NCBI RefSeq assembly: GCF_000224145.3
Contig: NC_020171.2
Span: 693,391 to 757,390 of the forward strand
Length of the DNA stretch: 64,000 nt
Source: Ciona intestinalis
Taxonomy: Eukaryota > Chordata > Ascidiacea > Phlebobranchia > Cionidae
Direction of reading: 5' to 3'
Below the pieces are notes generated by a model that saw nothing but the letters and a program-made list of their open reading frames with translations, ran no database searches and was not told where the DNA came from. Within the stretch, counting starts at the first letter, position 1. Each line of letters starts with the position of its first letter. Below, piece by piece: positions 25,780 through 36,746 of this stretch. The position numbers and the translations under genes are program-made.

Positions 25780-26249
25780 ATTTCGCTAAACAGCATTTGA
25801 ACACAATTTCATTTCTCACTGCTTTAAAAGTTAAGTTGCAATCCAGTCATAAAATAATTTTACTTTACTTTGTCAATGGTTAGATCATTCCTATATGTAC
25901 TATGTTATGTTGTGCTGCTGTTTTTAAGTTTAAGTGTGTTTTTTTCGCCCAATATGGTGAGTATTGCTTTGCCACTTTGAGTTGATTTTCTGTAAAAACG
26001 AAATTTCTGCAGCTTTTTAGACATTGTGCTCGTATGTCATTCCACAAGTTGAATGCTGTGAATTCGGCTCAAAGAGCAGTGCCTGATTTATGCCAATATT
26101 TTCTACTTTTTGAGTGTCTTCCTTAACCAACGGCCTTACTATATTGTTTAGTTATCCTTGTGATATTCGATTGGGATTACAGACTAAGTTTTTTTTCTCA
26201 GATTACGAAACTGCTGCTTTATTACTTGCAATACCACGTGTAAACTGTA

Positions 26250-26255
26250 AATAAA
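26250..26255 (+). promoter_or_regulatory. Poly(A) signal AATAAA
   Basis: Canonical AATAAA 471 bases after the connexin stop codon, followed by a T-rich stretch. Probable end of the plus-strand connexin mRNA. Confidence 0.5.
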
Positions 26256-26967
26256 TGCATTCTTTCAAATTTCCCGGTCTTTTCATGGCATTGTTTCGTC
26301 ATAAGATGCATTGTTTCGTCAATGTCGTTTAAACTGCATTCGCATATTTTGAAACTCTGCGGTTTGATTTATTTGTTTTTGGAGTCTTTTTGAACTATAA
26401 TCTTGGCTTCTGGCTATATTTGCCGCTAGCCAAAGACAGTTGGCCATAGATTATGACTCTACCTACGCATGTTGTAATCTCGGCTTTGCACAAACAACGC
26501 TAAGATTCCTTTTATGTACTGACATACACGATGCGAATCGGATTAAGCTTTACATTACAGCAAGCCCACAACAGCACTGTTGTTTTGTTACACACCATTT
26601 TCACAGGCCTTGTATTTAATCGTGATGCGGTCATAATTTGTACACCATCTGAAGTAGCGTTTGTAACAGTGTGTCTCTTACGTGGTCGTTGCCAAATGTA
26701 CTTAGACTTATAGTCTACTCATACCTATTCTGGATAGGCCTACGCCTTTTTTAGGATAAAAGAGCTTCTTTAAGCACAATCAAAACATAGGATGTAGGCT
26801 TGTTATTATTTTCATTCTGTTATGTGTAAGCACGTTTTCAGTGAGGCGACCACAGTTAGGCCTTTAGGTTTTGTCCTAGTCTATTCCATAAAAAGTTAAG
26901 TCTTTAGTTAGGCACACCTGTTACCTGGGATGTAGGCTTATTGGTCCCAGTCCATTCAATTCTATAA

Positions 26968-27027
26968 GGGTAACTATAATTAGTGTATCACATGTACATA
27001 AGGGTAACTATAATTAGTGTATCACAA
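26968..27027. repeat. Tandem repeat, two units of about 28-32 bp
   Basis: The word TAAGGGTAACTATAATTAGT plus GTATCACA occurs twice in a row, nearly identical, indicating a recent local duplication. Confidence 0.75.
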
Positions 27028-27157
27028 CTGATCTTATTGTAAGTTTACTGTAACAAACAACTGTACACGTTTAAACAAGTGTTCAGAACGGAACGAAAAA
27101 CACAATCGAAAAAAGAACTGTACATTTATGTGTTCAACATTATTCACGATGACGTCA

Positions 27158-30100
27158 TCACACGTAGCTACGCAACGATTTACACGACTCTCTGTCGCCA
27201 TCTTTCGACTCACTTCTTCTCAGCTCCTCTGAAATATTAAACAAATGTGAATTAGCACCAAAGTGTGAAAGAGATCTTTTGGCAATTGCTTGTTTCGTTG
27301 TTATAGGCGCTATGGCACAGTGGTTAGCGCGCCGTTCTGTAACCCAGAGGTTATAGAATCAGGGCTCGTCGCTGCTACCATACAGTTACATGGACAGTTA
27401 CTCGTAAACGGATAGGAGGTGTATAAAACGGAACACCCGTGTTGTAACATGCTTATTTATTCTTGCTTGGCGGGACAATGTCTATTATAACACAGTTGTT
27501 CTGTTTCATTGTGCCGGGCTAAAGACAGGCGAAACAATTACTAGCGGGCAACAGTTGGCACTATATTAACATGAAGAGTCTTTCTTTATCTATTTGGATA
27601 CAGTAGCGAAGATCAGGTGAATTAATACAACAAAACAAGTCTTTTTACACACGCTGCAGATTAAACTACTTAAATAAAAGTATCAAAAAGCGTTGCTGCT
27701 AAACCCACAATATTACGTACTTACTGCTCGCATTTTTTCCTGGTACAACCAGACCAGAAGAATTGAATTCGTCGTACAGTTTGCTAGGTGCTGTGGCTAT
27801 TTGGGGTGGCGAAGGAAAATAGAACTGCTCAGGGTGTATTGATTTTTGCAGGTTGGATCTATATAGTACAAATTGTACAAATTTGTTTTTGTTGAGCTAA
27901 AGTTCTAAAATGTCTATATGGGTAAGGTTCGGCAAGGCGCGTAAGGGGACGTAAAATTAAAGCCAGAGTTGCGCATTGCTTACTGGTTATTAAATGGATT
28001 GTAGCACCCTGAGTGTCAGGGTAGTAACTCAACTTTGTCGCAAATCTTAGTTCACATGCCGTACCACGCTGTAAGACCCCACTCACGTGAAAAATGCAAA
28101 CCTTTTCGTATTAATGATAAAAAATTCGGACCGGGTCCAGGGCTAAGACAGAGACCATCGTATTATATGCTCATTGCTGCCACCATTGTGGACATATTAT
28201 ACCTATAGGCAAGCCACTGGGTGGTCACCTACATAATGGAATGTCTAAATTGTCAGTAACTTAGCGTTTTTTTTTCTGTAATAATGGTTAAACATATACA
28301 AGTACATTAAGGCGTATAAGTTACGTAGATAAAAACCTGCTGTTATTTGAGCTTTTTTTCCAAATGGATTTGATAGTCAGATAAATAAGTTCCAAAGCAG
28401 ATAGTATGAAACAGATGACACTCAGAATGGTCATATAACGGAGAAAGACTGTCTTTTCCTATAGAAAATATATGCGAAAACAGATTAAACAGTGCTGTTC
28501 ATAATATATATAGTAGTTTGAAGTAAGAAAAATACCGTAAGCACATAATATCCCATATTTTCCAATCGTGTTTTAAACATTTTATTTTTGATTCTTGAGG
28601 ATATGGATATATAATTCCGTCAATTTTCTTTGTTTACTACCAAATGGGGCGATAAAAATGAAAACATGGGTGTTGAATTCGTGATAAATAACTTATAAGC
28701 GGGCACGAAGTGCGTGAAACCGAACACCCGTGTTATAACTTTGTCGTTGCTCCGCCACGCGAAAATAAATACGTTATATTCTCATTTAATTAACTTACAG
28801 TTGCTCTTGAAGTTATACAGGGAACGTAGCCTCGTTCAGCATTAGGCCCATAATGCATGTTACATATGTTATAAACTTCGGATCCTGGCGCGCCAATGCA
28901 TCTGTATTCTGAAGGCACTTTCATCCATAATACACTTGCAATAGTGGATCTTGCGTTGCAGTTTGGGCCGACACAAGACGCATATATCTATATAGGTTTA
29001 TAATGCATTAGCATATAGTAATAAAAAACATATCACGTAACATAGTATATACTGTGGGGGAAGGTGGGACACCTTTAGCACATAATATTCAAATATCATG
29101 ATCGTGTTTTAAACAATAAACAACGGTCAATGGCAGTCGTGAGGATATGATTTTATAATTCTTCGAATGTTCTTTGTTTAGTACTAAATGAGACGAGACA
29201 ATAGAATGAAAAGGTGTCCCATCTTCCCCCACCATACTATATAAGTTTTATCTATGTTTTTGAATATAATAGCGAAAGCGAAATTGGTTGAAATAGCGAA
29301 AAGGGAATTAGCAGCAAAACGTCAGTCGTTTTAATGGTAAAACCACTTCTAATACATGTTATAGCAAGTTTTTTCGTATGCTTTTTGAGGTGTTGTATAC
29401 AAATGTGTTTTTCAGGTTTTGGTTGAATAGTTATAGCATACTGTTCGTTACACTTAATTAGCCAACTGTATTCGACGGTGCTTCTAGCACACGTTTTCCC
29501 GCACATACTGCCGTCGGCCCACCAATTGCCTAATTGCGGCCGTTTAGGCGCTTTCTGCTTTGCAAAACTTTGAGTTAGTTCTCGTTGTTGTTGTTCTGTG
29601 TGGCTATGTTGGTAAGAGATATTATGTGAAAGGCCGCGTCAAGTTGATATGTAATTGTATCTTTTACATTATATTGAGTCAGTTATATAGTTTTGTATTT
29701 GTTTAATTGTTACTTGTATATTTGCTATACGTATTAAGCTATAGTTATATAAGAGTTAGGTATGTGTTTACTCAGCAGTAGATTTTGCGTTTTCCTATTA
29801 AGTCAAAAGAAAATACGTAACATAAAGTTCTGTAGGATAAGATGGTTACCGTCAATACCTAAATCCCATTTATAGTTTGGAAACAACTCAAGAAAGGGGA
29901 AAGTGTTATAACGACTGTCGTTTTTTGGACACACGTGGATAAATAATTCGTTCACTCAATAATATAACACAGACAGTAACGACAACAGCAGTCTGTACTG
30001 CGTCATGTATACATATAAATCAAAGCTATATGCTATGGTATCAACATAGAAGTACCACGCGTGCATATAATATATGCTGACGTTGCAAAATACAACGTTA

Positions 30101-33100
30101 TTTCAGTTGGTCTACGCAGTTATCAGCATTGTTATGTAGATAAGCGGTTTTGTAAATGAAGTAATCACGGTTTTCCCAACGTTATATATCGCCTATAACG
30201 GGCATGAGGTAGATAAATAGATTATATGTGCCTGTCGTTATTGTTATTGTGCATTTTTAAGACTTAAAATAGGACAAGCGCGAGTCCATACATGATATAG
30301 TACATTTAGGTAAGACGTAAGAATCATGTTTACATTCTCTTTTATTGTCCTATTTGGTAGTAAAAAAATATTATTTACAGAATTATATAAAAGTATCATT
30401 ACGAATCTAAAATAGCGTTGGTAATTGTTAAAAAAACGTTGGTAATTGTTATAAAACATGGGATATTATGAACGGTATCCATCTTACCCCACAGTACTAT
30501 AAACATATGATAAGCTAATAGACTATAAAGTTATAATATATAACAGTACAGAACTACAGAACGATACTGCAATTATAAACAATTCTTATATATTGGTTGG
30601 GGGGAGATGGAACACCTTTTTATTCTATTTTTTCGTCCCATTTGGTGGTAAACAAAGAATATTCAAAGAATTATAAAACCGTATCCTTACGACTTCCCGT
30701 TGTTGTTTAAAACACAATCAGGATATTTGGAAATTATGTGCAAAAGGTGTCCTATCCCGCCCAACAGCAGTACTCTATCACTTACCGGGATATTGTACAA
30801 AACATATCCAAGATAAATGAAACCCCCTTCTAAAACCAATCGCAATAATACGCTCACGTAGTACGCTGCTTTGATTTTGTTCGTCACAGGAACCTATAAA
30901 ACATAACGTAATTACCACTTTATGAGATATCACAGGTTAAAAAATGTCAAAAAATGGCTGTAACACCTAACATGTGGGAAAATTAAAATGATCCACAAAT
31001 AAATGTAATATATAAGTTAGGGAAAAAACGCCGATTTTCTAGTGTGTTTCAATGTAAAAATAACAGCCTCATAATAGTAGGGTGGGAAAAGACGGAACAC
31101 CTTTAATACATAATATCCAATATTCTAATCGTGTTTTGAACAATTAACAACAGTCTATATGGAAGTTGTAAGAATACGGTTTTAATTCTTTAAATGTTCT
31201 TTGTTTACTACTAAATAGGACGAGGGAATAGAATAAAAAGGTGTTTCATCTTTCTCCACCCTAATATATATATATATATGGCTTGCCTCTTTTATTTCGT
31301 TGTCAGAGTAAACGAGTTTCACTTTCAGGTTACCAATCCCTCTTTTTCTTCGCGTCATTTTCCCGATTTCCCTCTCTGACAATGTGTTCTGTAGACATAG
31401 GCGTAACGTTAGGGCTTTTGAGGGTGATAGGTTACCCCAATTTTTGAAACACTGGTGTGACTAAATGTATTTTAAGCCAAACAACTTTTACCTTGCTGTT
31501 AGGTGTCTATTCAAATAAGCAGGACCAAAGTATATTGCATTCGCCAAATTAGGTTGTATTTTACCAAGACTTTAGCACTTTCGACAGTAGTAAATCGAAA
31601 GAGATATATACAGCAAAACGTTCGTCGTTAAAATACACTATGGATAAAAGTGGGTAAAGAGTTCGTAGTTTTAACTCACAGTTAGTGTAATCCCGTCTCT
31701 TTANNNNNNNNNNNNNNNNNNNNNNNNNNNNNNNNNNNNNNNNNNNNNNNNNNTGTTATAAAACATGGGATATTATGAACGGTATCCATCTTACCCCACA
31801 GTACTATAAACATATGATAAGCTAATAGACTATAAAGTTATAATATATTACAGTACAGCACTACAGAACGATACTGCAATTATAAACGATTCTTATATAT
31901 TGGTTGGGGGAAGATGGGACACCTTTTATTCTATTTTTTCGTCCCATTTGGTGGTAAACAAAGAATATTCAAAGAATTATAAAACCGTATCCTTACGACT
32001 TCCCGTTGTTGTTTAAAACACAATCAGGATATTTGGAAATTATGTGCAAAAGGTGTCCTATCCCGCCCAACAGCAGTACTCTATCACTTACCGGGATATT
32101 GTACAAAACATATCCAAGATAAATGAAACCCCCTTCTAAAACCAATCGCAATAATACGCTCACGTAGTACGCTGCTTTGATTTTGTTCGTAACTGGAACC
32201 TATAAAAACATAACGCAATTAATACCTTATGAGAAAGCAGCATGATTTATAAAAAATGTCAAAAAAGTTGCTGGAAAACCTAACATAGGAAAATCAAAAT
32301 GTAAAAATGTAATATATAAGTTAGGGAAAAAACGCCGAATTTCTAGTGTGTTTCAATGCGAAAATAACAGCTCATATAATAGGATGGGAGAAAATGGGAC
32401 ACCTTTGGCACAAAATATCGAAATATTCTGATCGTGTTTTAAACAATTAACAACTGTCTATATAGACGTCGTAAGGATACGGTTTTAATTCTTTAAATGT
32501 TCTTTGTTTACTACTAAATAGGACGAGGGAATAGAATAAAAAGGTGTTTCATCTTTCTCCACCCTAATATATATATATATATATGGCTTGCCTCTTTTAT
32601 TTCGTTGTCAGAGTAAACGAGTTTCACTTTCAGGTTACCAATCCCTCTTTTTCTTCGCGTCATTTTTCCGATTTCCCTCTCTGACAATGTGTTCTGTAGA
32701 CATAGGCGTAACGTTAGGGGTGTTGAGGGTGATAGGTTACCCCAATTTTTGAAACACTGGTGTGACTATATGTATTTTAAGCCAAACAACTTTTACCTTG
32801 CTGTTAGGTGTCTATTCAAACAAGCAGAGCCAAAGTATATTGCATTCGCCAAATTATGTTGTATTTTACCAAGACTTTAGCACTTTCGACAGTAGTAAAT
32901 AGAAAGAAATATATACAGCAAAACGTTCGTCGTTAAAATACACTATGGATAAAAGGTGGGGTAAAGAGTTCGTAGTTTTAACTCACAGTTAGTGTAAGTT
33001 GCCCGTCTCTTTTATCTTCCACAATTCGTAGTTGTTCCTCAGACGATTTTAATTTACGGATCTCGCCAGAAACAAAGCTCGAGTATAAGTTGAAAAACAC

Positions 33101-34226
33101 AGTCGGTGTTGTAATCGCAAGTATCTGAGAATTTAGTTATAGTAGGGTGGGGTAAGATAAGACATATTTTTTCCTTCTCTTCTTGATCCATTTTGTAGTA
33201 AACAAAGCCTATTTACATATTTTTATATATGTAACTATAATATATATATATTGTCATTTTTTTATTCAACCATAAATAACAGGGCACAAGCAAAGTTTTT
33301 TTTTATAATTTACCTGAAATGCCCAAAACCGTAAATGAGATATTTGGGCAAAGCTGTTATAGCAAGCGTTCTCACACCCTGGGATTTTTTGACTACATTT
33401 AAAAGCAGACTGCTCATCTCCGTACACTAGAAATACATTTTTTAAAGAAAAATATGGTCGCATTAATGATAACTCAAAACATCAAAAAAACAAAATTTAG
33501 TAGGGTGGGGAAGATGGGACACCTTTTCATTCTATTTTTCCGTCCCATTTAGTAGTAAACAAAAAAAATTTAAAGAATTAAAACGTATCCTCATGACTCC
33601 TATATAGATTGTTGTTAATTGTTCAGATATGTGTGCTAAAAGTGTCCCGTCTCCCCCATCCTACTATATTTAAACAACGAAGAGAAAGGATTTAACAGCA
33701 AACGGCAATAAATAAAACACGTCAGTGAAAAATGCGTATAAGGTAAACTCCATACACAACATAAGCTATAGTTACACTTTTAGGGTCCAGAATTTTAGGA
33801 CCAAAGCTTTTGAAACTTTAACTACGGATAGTTTATACACAGGTAATTTCTATGAGCCATTTATGCTATGTTTCACAAACTTACCTGCGCCCCCGACAGT
33901 AATTACCACTATAAGGCGGTAGAGAAACACAAGTACATGCCACACCGGCCCTACAACGGTTTCGTACCTTGTTACCTAAAATATTAATTTTAATAAAAGG
34001 TTGACGATACTACTTTTTTAATTTAATGGTGTATGTGTATAAATGATAAAATGAACGAATATTACTTATTTATTCTTGCGTGGTGGAGCAACGACAGCGG
34101 TTATCACGTTTGTTCTGTTTCACGCGCCTCGTCATTTTATCCAAAATTAATTTTTAATTTAAAGAAGAAAAGGTTGTACATAAAATTACTAACCTGTTCC
34201 GAGATTTTTTGTAGTAATGGCCACAT
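27158..34226 (-). CDS. Connexin (gap-junction protein), 10 exons, paralog
   Basis: Second gap-junction subunit, convergent with the one at 18095. Exons in transcript order: 34194-34226, 33885-33975, 33314-33426, 32987-33124, 32592-32693, 32092-32199, 28799-28987, 28337-28458, 27725-27858, 27158-27228; 1101 nt, 366 aa, phases agree. Seven exons have lengths equal to the paralog's (33, 91, 113, 108, 189, 122 and near equals). Exon 1 gives [11 protein letters not shown], exon 3 [10 protein letters not shown] with C-x6-C-x3-C, exon 6 [13 protein letters not shown], exon 8 [12 protein letters not shown], end LRSYV (PDZ-type ligand). The second loop again has five cysteines (200, 205, 225, 237, 252; C-x11-C-x14-C) and the usual CFVSRP is CITSRA. 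The exon 5 donor is GC (GAG/gcaagc). Exons 4-6 recur at 30786-31703 beside an assembly gap; both exon 6 copies fit. The exon 8 donor (gttttt) is weak but its length matches the paralog. Confidence 0.9.
27306..27450 (+). repeat. SINE copy with tRNA-like head
   Basis: Best view of the head: GGCGCTATGGCACAGTGGTT (A box) then a decayed box B near TTATAGAATCAGGGCTCGTC, then AGTTACTCGTAAACGG, GTGTATAAAACGGAACACCC. In plus orientation, overlapping the intron between connexin exons 9 and 10. The head derives from a tRNA but is not a functional tRNA. Confidence 0.7.
27440..27520 (-). repeat. Second SINE fragment, head-on to the first
   Basis: CTTATTTATTCTTGCTTGGC then TTATAACACAGTTGTTCTGT reads as the tail in minus orientation, making an inverted pair with the copy at 27306. 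Confidence 0.5.
28509..28670 (-). mobile_element. Degenerate MITE copy in connexin intron 7
   Basis: Left end TATAGTAGTTTGAAGTAAGA, core CCAATCGTGTTTTAAACA and TTGTTTACTACCAAATGG; right end cut off after AAAACATGGG. Confidence 0.6.
28683..28775 (+). repeat. SINE tail fragment in connexin intron 7
   Basis: AACTTATAAGCGGGCACGAA, CGAACACCCGTGTTATAACT, GTTGCTCCGCCACGCGAAAA and AAATACGTT tail. It lies directly after the MITE and ends just before exon 7. Confidence 0.65.
29046..29243 (-). mobile_element. MITE copy near connexin exon 7
   Basis: Complete: left end TATACTGTGGGGGAAGGTGG, right end CCATCTTCCCCCACCATACT. Confidence 0.85.
29826..29890 (-). mobile_element. MITE left-end fragment
   Basis: AGTTCTGTAGGATAAGATGG and a short piece of the core only. 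Confidence 0.45.
29902..29960 (+). repeat. SINE tail fragment
   Basis: GTTATAACGACTGTCGTTTT followed by CACACGTGGATAAATAATTC. Confidence 0.5.
30296..30500 (+). mobile_element. MITE copy, CAGTACTAT subfamily
   Basis: Left end TATAGTACATTTAGGTAAGA; right end CCATCTTACCCCACAGTACT. The right-hand part is duplicated after the gap (31754-31806). Confidence 0.7.
30589..30777 (+). mobile_element. MITE copy abutting connexin exon 6 (copy A)
   Basis: Left end TATTGGTTGGGGGGAGATGG, right end CCTATCCCGCCCAACAGCAG. It stops 9 bases from the exon 6 boundary. Confidence 0.75.
31072..31268 (-). mobile_element. MITE copy in connexin intron 5 (copy A)
   Basis: Left end AATAGTAGGGTGGGAAAAGA, right end CATCTTTCTCCACCCTAATA, ending in a short TA run before exon 5. 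Confidence 0.8.
31704..31753. other. Assembly gap, 50 N
   Basis: Run of exactly 50 N between the two copies of the duplicated block. The real distance is unknown. The start of exon 4 of copy A falls in it. Confidence 1.
31754..31806 (+). mobile_element. MITE right-end fragment at the gap
   Basis: TATCCATCTTACCCCACAGT and CTAT: copy of the right end of the element at 30296-30500. Confidence 0.6.
31895..32083 (+). mobile_element. MITE copy abutting connexin exon 6 (copy B)
   Basis: Counterpart of 30589-30777: left end ATTGGTTGGGGGAAGATGGG, right end CCTATCCCGCCCAACAGCAG. Confidence 0.8.
32376..32571 (-). mobile_element. MITE copy in connexin intron 5 (copy B)
   Basis: Counterpart of 31072-31268: left end TAATAGGATGGGAGAAAATG, right end CATCTTTCTCCACCCTAATA. 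Confidence 0.8.
33138..33235 (+). mobile_element. Truncated MITE in connexin intron 3
   Basis: Left end TATAGTAGGGTGGGGTAAGA and core CATTTTGTAGTAAACAAAGC, then lost in AT-rich sequence. Begins 13 bases after the boundary of exon 4. Confidence 0.65.
33498..33668 (+). mobile_element. MITE copy in connexin intron 2
   Basis: Left end TTAGTAGGGTGGGGAAGATG, right end CCCCCATCCTACTATATT; slightly shortened core. Confidence 0.8.
34058..34135 (-). repeat. SINE tail fragment in connexin intron 1
   Basis: ATTACTTATTTATTCTTGCG, GTGGAGCAACGACAGCGGTT and TTCTGTTTCACGCGCCTCGT. Confidence 0.6.
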
Positions 34227-36746
34227 TATGTACTGTATTACATATACTTAAAACAAATCGTCACTAAAACACACAGAAAGATAGTTATTTTCGTGTAAAT
34301 TATGTTTCTGTAATTGAGTATCCAGTAAGCAGATATATTTTTAACGAGCGAGCACAAACAAACCCTGTATTCAAATTATCGCCAAAAAGCAATATAAAAA
34401 TCGATGCTGGTATAATATTATTATAGGAGTTATTTGATATTTTAGTATGAGGTAATTTAATAGCGATTAACATCTGGTAGGCGTTTGGGTGTTTTTAAAA
34501 ATATCTTTATAGCATTTATTCTCGAACCCTGGGTCAGGTTGGAAAAAAACAGCACACAGATCGTTTGTAATAAATACTGCAGTATTAAATATTAATAAAT
34601 TAGCAGGAATCTGAGCAAAAAAATAGGCAAGAAGATATAGGCAAAAACTGTGTAAAAATAATCTTGGTTTTACACAACAGAAGTCGCCGTTTATAAGTCA
34701 TAACTAAACGTCTAAATAGCGGTATAGTTTTCGGGTTTTGTTGTTATTATAGTTAAGTCTTTGTTATTGCTGTTCGCTTAAGTTGTGTGAAATGTAGTTT
34801 TAAAAATTGCGTCACTAAAGCTTTTATGAATGTAGGCCTAATATTTCGGTTTGGTAGCCCCCCCCCAAAAAACTTGAGAAAGACTGGTAGATGCGCTATT
34901 ATACGGCTAAGCTGACTGTATTTGCTGCGGCTGATCTTCTGCATATAGTATACACGATAAGCTACTAGTCTTATAGGCAGTTTAACCAATAATTAGGTGC
35001 AAAATCGTACCTGCTTCTGTATAACCAAATGTTCTAAAACTGGAATAGGTATGTACAGTTTAGCCATTTTCAGTTACTTCATAATCGGCATTATTCCACG
35101 ATTGTTTCGTACTTCCGTTATAAAAATAACCTAATATTTTATGTTTTAACGGGGACAAAGTGGCTATAACATGTGCAAACAAGTATGAAGGAATATTGCA
35201 ATGCTGTAGAGGGTATATAACGTTATGTAACTCCTTCCGTGGTCGGTTTTCGGACCTTGCCGGCTTGTAAAGCCTGCGTAATCTTGATTTCTTGGTAAAA
35301 TTCTGCGTATTTTACAAACAAATGATAAGCAATCACTCTTGCATGGTGGTAAAATGCAGATAAATTTGAAAACGCTGCTATGTTATATATAGTCTCTACG
35401 TATGCACCATAATTAAGACATAACTCGCCCTTTATACAAGTCTAAAGCCAATTTTGAATATGTTATATATATAGACATTTCCGTATAAAATAATTTAGCC
35501 CGGGGGTTCAAATGTGTTTTGCAAACAAATGCCGATTTGTATTCATGCATTTTTATAAATCACAAAAGCCTGTAACGCAGGTATTTGTACACCAGTACTC
35601 TAATAATTAAAACGCTATGTTTAAATTGCAAGTTAAAATAACAGATGTATTACGATTAATAATAAGCAAGTCAGGAAAACATGCTAATTAGCCATAAATA
35701 GCCATATCTCAAAACGTATTGTGATATAATAGGCAACTATTACGTGAGCAGAATCCTGTTCGAGCTCTCAAGTGTGGATTAAAAAGGTTAGATACGCTTG
35801 AATGGAGTTTGAGGAATTCATTGTTTAAAGCCTGGTCAGTCGCCAGAGCAGGTTCGGACCGTTTCGTTTGCGTGATGGTGTATAGTGCACAAAGTGCAGA
35901 GTGCAGGATGTAGTGTAGACGCTTCTAGAGTATCAAGTTGTATAGCAGTTGTATAGTACAGTACAGTACATAGGCTTGTGTTGTTGCGTGGCAGACATTG
36001 TGGTTGATAAGTAGTTAACTACAGGATAGGAAGCTCATTAGGCGTTCCATGTCCATATGCAACCCTAGTTAAGGCAGTGTCAATATTGGTGTAGCTAATA
36101 TAGTGTAAATAAGTTTTGCAGGGTCATTTTAGATCCTGGTCATGTAATAACGTGTACTGACAGACGTTAGTATCAATGCAGTACAAGGCAGGCAGGATAA
36201 GTCAAACAAGTTTGCCATAAATTGTTTACATTCACCGTGGCGTGACATTAAAACGTTTGTGTATATGTTGTATTTCTAGTCGAGGTCTTATACAGTTAGG
36301 CAGAAGCTAGTGTCTAGTTTTCCACCAACTCAATGTGGCGTGACATCAAAAGGTTTGTGTATAGGCTATGTTGCATTTGTAGTCGATGTCTTAGTTGAGC
36401 AGAAGCTAGGGTCTAGTATTCTGCCAACAGTACTAAAAGCAGCAGCTGGAGCGTTTATTGTGTCATAATAGGAAGCAATTTAAACGTGAGGCGGGACAAT
36501 TTTATTCAAACGGTTCGTAAGAAGAAGCCGTAAAAAAAGAAATTGGCCTGAATTGTTAAATTATGGGCGGTGTAGACCTTTTCTCCCTTGAGAAAGGTTA
36601 TGTTGCTTATATATTGTGTGTTACAGCGTTTGCGCTTCCATTGGCAATATAATTTAGTGCGCCAGTTCTGTTTATAATGACAGTTTTAACATTCTTTGTT
36701 TCTTATAGAGTTTATGGCTGGAAAGTAAACAGAAAACATTTAAAAA
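34227..36746. other. Shared upstream region of connexin (-) and SLC2-like gene (+)
   Basis: 2.5 kb between two divergent start codons. No exon recognised. It must contain the 5' ends and promoters of both genes. A ~97-bp tandem duplication is at 36237-36428. Confidence 0.5.
36237..36428. repeat. Tandem duplication, two ~97-bp units
   Basis: Units 36237-36334 and 36335-36428 both start GTGGCGTGACAT and share AAGGTTTGTGTATA-like, GCAGAAGCTAG and TGTCTAGT words, with moderate divergence. Confidence 0.75.

Larger units (their letters stand above)
25780..27157. other. Space between two convergent connexin genes
   Basis: Holds the 3' UTRs of both connexins. A good poly(A) signal AATAAA for the plus-strand gene is at 26250-26255. 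A 28-bp tandem repeat lies at 26968-27027. No further coding exon recognised. Confidence 0.5.
30447..31703 (-). repeat. Segmental duplication, copy A, with connexin exons 4 (partial), 5, 6
   Basis: About 1.26 kb that aligns to 31754-33014 across the gap. It carries connexin exon 6 (30786-30893), exon 5 (31287-31388) and the 3' end of exon 4 up to the gap. All three are open in frame. Exon 4 of this copy lacks 3 nt relative to copy B, near 31690, which keeps frame. Intron sequence differs by many substitutions and small indels. This may be a second haplotype placed in tandem by the assembler, or a real exon cassette duplication. Confidence 0.85.
31754..33014 (-). repeat. Segmental duplication, copy B, with connexin exons 4, 5, 6
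   Basis: Aligns to 30447-31703. It holds complete exon 4 (32987-33124), exon 5 (32592-32693) and exon 6 (32092-32199). Exon 6 encodes the same start [14 protein letters not shown] as copy A with only silent change near 32194. Confidence 0.85.

Noticed and set aside
27306..27380. Possible tRNA gene
   Set aside because: The A box is good but the arms do not fold, and the sequence continues into the SINE body found many times in the window.
29252..29506. 84-codon minus-strand frame between connexin exons 6 and 7
   Set aside because: No similarity to connexin or other families, and no matching exon in the paralog.
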